A DNA stretch of 8,279 nt from a bacterium (GTDB lineage Bacteria; Chloroflexota; Limnocylindria; Limnocylindrales; Limnocylindraceae): contig RGBZ01000035.1 of the NCBI GenBank assembly GCA_009919365.1, positions 1 to 8,279 on the forward strand. The letters run 5' to 3'. Shown here in pieces: positions 6,082 to 8,279 of the stretch (its first letter is position 1; the number at the start of each line of letters is the position of its first letter). The position numbers and the translations under genes are program-made. The notes beneath the pieces are model-generated. The model made no database searches. It was not told the origin of the DNA and saw nothing but the letters and a program-made list of their open reading frames with translations.

Positions 6082-7108
6082 ATTCTTCGTAGTACTTAAC
6101 CCCGCCCTTCTTCGCCGCAGCCTTCATGAGGGCGTAGGCGCCGGTTGACTCGATCTCGGCAATTCGGGCGATAGACCAAGCAATCGCCGCATCTTCGCTC
6201 GTGAGGGCATTAGGCGGAGCAATGGCCTGCATGAAGTTGTCATTGCCGGCCTTCCACTTCAGATCAAGTAGTTGCTGAAAAGACTTACCAAGGAGCGTCT
6301 TTAGTTTGACCTTGGCGCGGCCCTCGATGGCAATGCGCAGCCGCTCTCCCTCAACCCCAACCCACATGAAGACCAGCGGGTCACGGTCCATAGTGTTGGA
6401 CGGCCGTTCAATGGGATCAAACTGATAGATGGCACGCCCATGCTTCTGCACCTGGTCGGTAATGAACTGCACTCGATCAATGTTGGCGAACCACTGGGCA
6501 GTGGACTTCTGTGTACTGAGGGTTCCCTCTAGTTCATTGATGAATGCGGCGACCTTCTCAATGCCTGTTCGCGAGTGTTGAAAGCTTTGCGCCTCTTCGG
6601 TTGTCAGTGGCATCGTTGATCCTCCTCCTAGTCCTCGCTCTTCTACCAAGTCTCGTAACTCGATCCATAAATCGCTCGGCTCATCGCAGTCGTTAATCGC
6701 CTCGACGAGCTTGTGCCAGGTTAGGCGGGGCATAGTGATACTGGGGACAGCCCCGGCCGTAGCGAGCATGAGAACCAGCGGCTTTGGGCTTAGCGCGGCC
6801 GCCGCCCTTGTGTAGCGCTTGAGCTGGTCGCCATGTTCGCCCGACCAGGCCTTCACTTCTACCCAAACAAGCTCGACCCCATCCACGGAGAGCACAAGAT
6901 CTAGTCGGCCAACGTCGTCTTTGACTACCTGTGTAGCCGCCGTAGGCTCGCCACTCAGCCGAATCCCCTCCTTGCCGAGCAGTGCGATGAGTGGTCGCGG
7001 ATCGCGATTCGTGGCGGCAGCGAGCGCCTCAGTGAGGAAGTCTTCAATTGGCGTGCTCCCTTCGCGGGAGCCGAGCGACAACATGCGTGAATAGGGGGTG
7101 GCGCTCAT
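6080..7108 (-). CDS. PD-(D/E)XK nuclease superfamily protein
   Basis: A 342-residue protein. The N-terminal ~100 residues carry a full restriction-endonuclease-like active site: a leading helix IEDFLTEAL with E22, then D70 in GRLDLVL, E84 and K86 in VWVEVKAW (D-X13-E-V-K), and Q95-LKR-Y99, the QxxxY motif seen in RecB-like nucleases. This most resembles the PDDEXK_4 type (from memory), often met in defence or mobile regions. The C-terminal ~240 residues are unrecognised, with helical stretches (SRTGIEKVAAFINELEG; AAIAWSIARIAEIES) and a central beta-rich part (PLVFMWVGVEGERLRIAIEG). No methylase, helicase or toxin partner is adjacent. The ATG at 7108 has no Shine-Dalgarno, but a TAGAGT lies exactly 6 nt upstream, as at the winged-helix gene, so it too may be leaderless. 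Nuclease activity is predicted from intact residues; the role is unknown. Confidence 0.8.
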   Translation of the reverse strand: MSATPYSRMLSLGSREGSTPIEDFLTEALAAATNRDPRPLIALLGKEGIRLSGEPTAATQVVKDDVGRLDLVLSVDGVELVWVEVKAWSGEHGDQLKRYTRAAAALSPKPLVLMLATAGAVPSITMPRLTWHKLVEAINDCDEPSDLWIELRDLVEERGLGGGSTMPLTTEEAQSFQHSRTGIEKVAAFINELEGTLSTQKSTAQWFANIDRVQFITDQVQKHGRAIYQFDPIERPSNTMDRDPLVFMWVGVEGERLRIAIEGRAKVKLKTLLGKSFQQLLDLKWKAGNDNFMQAIAPPNALTSEDAAIAWSIARIAEIESTGAYALMKAAAKKGGVKYYEE

Positions 7109-7114
7109 GGGGGC

Positions 7115-7120
7115 ACTCTA
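7115..7120 (-). promoter_or_regulatory. Candidate -10 for a leaderless nuclease transcript
   Basis: On the minus strand, TAGAGT is followed by 6 nt (GCCCCC) and then the ATG of the nuclease gene. The spacing matches that of the winged-helix gene. No TGn extension and no clear -35 is present, so support is limited. Confidence 0.3.
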
Positions 7121-7156
7121 GGTGAAATACGTGAAGGCTTATCACGTGGTTGCGCC

Positions 7157-7174
7157 GTGCCACACCGTTGGCAC
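7157..7174. promoter_or_regulatory. 18-bp inverted repeat at the metK promoter, candidate operator
   Basis: GTGCCA (7157-7162) and TGGCAC (7169-7174) are perfect inverted half-sites with a 6-nt spacer. The right half overlaps the -35 region of the metK promoter, 11 nt before its -10. Such a site could bind a dimeric regulator that acts on metK, on the divergent nuclease gene, or on both. Confidence 0.4.
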
Positions 7175-7182
7175 AGATCCCC

Positions 7183-7191
7183 TGATACAAT
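7183..7191 (+). promoter_or_regulatory. metK: Extended -10 promoter of metK
   Basis: TGATACAAT gives a TGn extension plus TACAAT (7186-7191), close to the consensus TATAAT. No -35 with standard spacing is good (TTGGCA at 7168-7173 is too close, with a 12-nt spacer). The predicted start near 7198 puts the whole riboswitch in a 5' leader of about 210 nt. Confidence 0.55.
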
Positions 7192-7197
7192 CCTGCT

Positions 7198-7214
7198 GTC
7201 ACCTTGGTGGTGAC
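7198..7214 (+). promoter_or_regulatory. 5'-terminal hairpin of the metK leader
   Basis: GTCACC (7198-7203) pairs with GGTGAC (7209-7214) around a 5-nt loop. It begins at the predicted transcription start and ends one base before riboswitch P1, so it could stack on P1 and protect the 5' end. It could also act as DNA. Confidence 0.4.
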
Positions 7215-7215
7215 G

Positions 7216-7336
7216 CGCATCGAGAGCACCGGAGAGATTCAGCTCGACGAAGGTGCGGCAACCAACGGATCCCCAACCCGGGGGCCGGAACGGTGCCAAC
7301 GCTGATATGGCGATGCGGACGGGTCCGACGCGGACC
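7216..7336 (+). promoter_or_regulatory. SAM-clan (S-box-like) riboswitch in the metK leader
   Basis: The core matches the SAM-binding fold. P1 is CGCATC (7216-7221) with GATGCG (7312-7317), followed by GAGAG. P2 is GCACC (7226-7230) with GGTGC (7252-7256), with a kink-turn-like internal loop (GGA opposite GACGAA) and an upper stem GAG/CTC. The hallmark GGCAACC is at 7257-7263. P3 is CGG/CCG plus CCCC/GGGG (7266-7287) with loop AACCC, and GGTGCCAA follows at 7292-7299. Only about 12 nt remain before P1 closes, so P4 is tiny or absent. The P3 loop ACCCG (7276-7280) can pair with CGGGT (7320-7324) just after P1, as in SAM-IV and SAM-I/IV types. A hairpin GGTCCG/CGGACC (7322-7336) would compete with it. 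High SAM is expected to lower metK expression. No T-tract follows, so control is probably translational (inference). Confidence 0.85.
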
Positions 7337-7339
7337 AAG

Positions 7340-7353
7340 CGCCCTCTGTGGCG
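7340..7353 (+). other. Leader hairpin downstream of the riboswitch
   Basis: CGCC (7340-7343) pairs with GGCG (7350-7353) around CTCTGT, extendable by one G-T pair. It lies between the aptamer and the Shine-Dalgarno and may be part of the expression platform; no switching partner was found. Confidence 0.25.
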
Positions 7354-7366
7354 TGCTGCGTCGTGC

Positions 7367-7401
7367 CCCAGGCGCCGGCCCGAGCCGGTCGAACTGGGAG
7401 G
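7367..7401 (+). promoter_or_regulatory. metK Shine-Dalgarno and possible sequestering hairpin
   Basis: GGGAGG (7396-7401) lies 8 nt before the metK ATG. CCCAG (7367-7371) can pair with CTGGG (7394-7398), covering half of this site, and encloses a firm hairpin CCGGC/GCCGG (7375-7388, loop CCGA). This would give the riboswitch a way to hide the ribosome site. The link to the aptamer state is inferred. Confidence 0.4.
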
Positions 7402-7409
7402 TACTGAAG

Positions 7410-8279
7410 ATGGCAACGAAGCCAACCGAGAGCAGGATCGTGACCTGCGAGTCCATGACCATGGGGCATCCCGACAAGCTCTGCGATCAGATCAGCGATG
7501 CGCTGCTTGACGCGCAGCTAATCCGCGACCCGTATGTGCGTTGCGGTATTGAGGCCGCCGCCAGTGCCAACGAGATCTGGGTCTTCGGTCAGGTGGCTAG
7601 CCGCAATCCGCTGAAGTACAACGAGATCGTCGAGATCGTGCGCCGTGTCGTTCGCGACATTGGGTACGAGTCAGCAGAGGAGGGGATCGACCCCGATACC
7701 TGCACCGTGCGCGTCACCATCGATCCACAGAGCACCGACATCGCTATGGGTGTTGTTCGCGACGACGGTGTGCTCGGTGCGAGCGACCAGGGGATCGTCT
7801 ACGGCTACGCCACCAACGAAACCCCAGAGGGGCTGCCGCTGCCACTCGTACTGGCACAGCGCCTGACCCGTGCCCTCACCAAGGCGCGCATCACCGGAGC
7901 GATCCCGTGGCTGCGACCCGACGGCAAGGCGCAGGTCAGCGTGCGATACGTGGGCGATACGCCGCAAGAGGTAACGGCCTTCGTCGTCTCGGCGCAGCAT
8001 CGCGCGGAGACGCCGATTGAAGAGGTCCGCAGCACCCTCGAGGCACTGGCGCGAGAAGCGCTCGGCGAATGGGTGACGCCCAACACCAAGGTGCACATCA
8101 ACCCAACGGGAAGGTTCGTGGTGGGTGGACCGCTCGCCGACTCGGGCCTCACCGGCCGCAAGGTGATCGCCGATACGTATGGCGGCGTGGCACACCATGG
8201 CGGCGGCGCATTCAGCGGCAAAGATGGCACTAAGGTCGATCGCTCGGCGGCATACGCCGCGCGACAGGCGGCGCTGCAC
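7410..8279 (+). CDS. metK: S-adenosylmethionine synthetase (methionine adenosyltransferase), 3' truncated
   Basis: 290 codons are present without a stop; the family is about 380-400 residues, so roughly the last quarter is missing. MetK makes SAM from ATP and methionine in the cytosol, as a homotetramer needing Mg2+ and K+. Seen: GHPDKLCDQISDA near residue 19, the first ATP/metal motif; a conserved Glu in GIEAAAS at the place of E. coli E55; IDPQSTDIAMGV; SDQGIVYGYATNETPEGLPLP; WLRPDGKAQVSV; and GRFVVGGPLADSGLTGRKVIADTYGG followed by HHGGGAFSGKDGTKVDRSAAYAAR, the signature region binding phosphate and K+. The start is ATG with a good Shine-Dalgarno. It is preceded by a SAM-clan riboswitch, so feedback control by its product is very likely. 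Identity is certain. Confidence 0.97.
   Translation, partial: MATKPTESRIVTCESMTMGHPDKLCDQISDALLDAQLIRDPYVRCGIEAAASANEIWVFGQVASRNPLKYNEIVEIVRRVVRDIGYESAEEGIDPDTCTVRVTIDPQSTDIAMGVVRDDGVLGASDQGIVYGYATNETPEGLPLPLVLAQRLTRALTKARITGAIPWLRPDGKAQVSVRYVGDTPQEVTAFVVSAQHRAETPIEEVRSTLEALAREALGEWVTPNTKVHINPTGRFVVGGPLADSGLTGRKVIADTYGGVAHHGGGAFSGKDGTKVDRSAAYAARQAALH

Noticed and set aside
7169..7191. TGGCAC as the -24 box of a sigma54 promoter
   Set aside because: The required TTGC/GC element at -12 is missing at the right distance, and the TACAAT extended -10 explains the promoter better.
7253..7510. Small plus-strand open frame across the riboswitch and metK start
   Set aside because: It overlaps the structured leader and continues in another frame inside metK, with no Shine-Dalgarno, so it is not a leader peptide I can support.
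7671..8279. Long minus-strand open frame opposite metK
   Set aside because: It is antisense to an unmistakable MetK frame; its translation shows no family motifs and is Arg/Ala-rich as expected from GC-rich third-position bias.
1..8279. CRISPR array, tRNA, rRNA, insertion sequence or integrase
   Set aside because: No regularly spaced repeats, no cloverleaf with the TTCGA-type arm in a plausible fold, and no transposase or recombinase motifs were seen on either strand.

Overview
The window is high-GC bacterial DNA, mostly strongly GC-biased at third positions, with tightly packed genes. Several traits lean towards an actinobacterial-type organism: a leaderless-looking promoter, extended -10 elements, a DUF6671-like protein, a short winged-helix regulator, an archaeal/actinobacterial-style S-adenosylhomocysteinase relative, and a SAM-clan riboswitch with a SAM-IV-like pseudoknot. 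A Thermoleophilia- or Acidimicrobiia-like actinobacterium is my best guess. A Chloroflexota-like organism cannot be excluded. This assignment is inference.

Layout, left to right. (1) 1-842 holds the 3' part of an S-adenosylhomocysteine hydrolase family gene, truncated by the window edge. (2) 878-2797 encodes an OafA-type membrane acyltransferase fused to a C-terminal SGNH esterase-like domain. (3) Convergent to it, 2801-3769 (minus) encodes an SbtA-family bicarbonate permease. A GC-rich hairpin lies across the two stop codons. (4) Divergent from sbtA, with overlapping promoters, 3861-4184 encodes a small winged-helix regulator, followed after 7 nt by 4192-5037, a DUF6671-like protein with a four-CxxC zinc-ribbon tail. 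(5) 5147-6057 holds three small membrane protein genes of visibly lower GC. (6) 6080-7108 (minus) encodes a PD-(D/E)XK nuclease-fold protein with an intact catalytic signature. (7) 7109-7409 is a rich regulatory region: a metK promoter with an 18-bp inverted repeat, a 5' hairpin, and a SAM-binding riboswitch. It leads into (8) 7410-8279, the first 290 codons of metK, which runs off the right edge.

How the parts may relate. The two edges belong to the methyl cycle: MetK makes SAM, and SAHases recycle its by-product. The left-edge SAHase relative has lost several substrate-site residues, so it may not do the standard reaction. The middle is accessory: cell-surface acylation, bicarbonate uptake with a probable local regulator, and a lower-GC block of small membrane proteins beside a nuclease. 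The strongest points for follow-up are the riboswitch, which seems to combine a SAM-I-style kink-turn P2 with a SAM-IV-style pseudoknot; the sbtA/regulator divergent promoter with its palindrome; and the altered SAHase active site.
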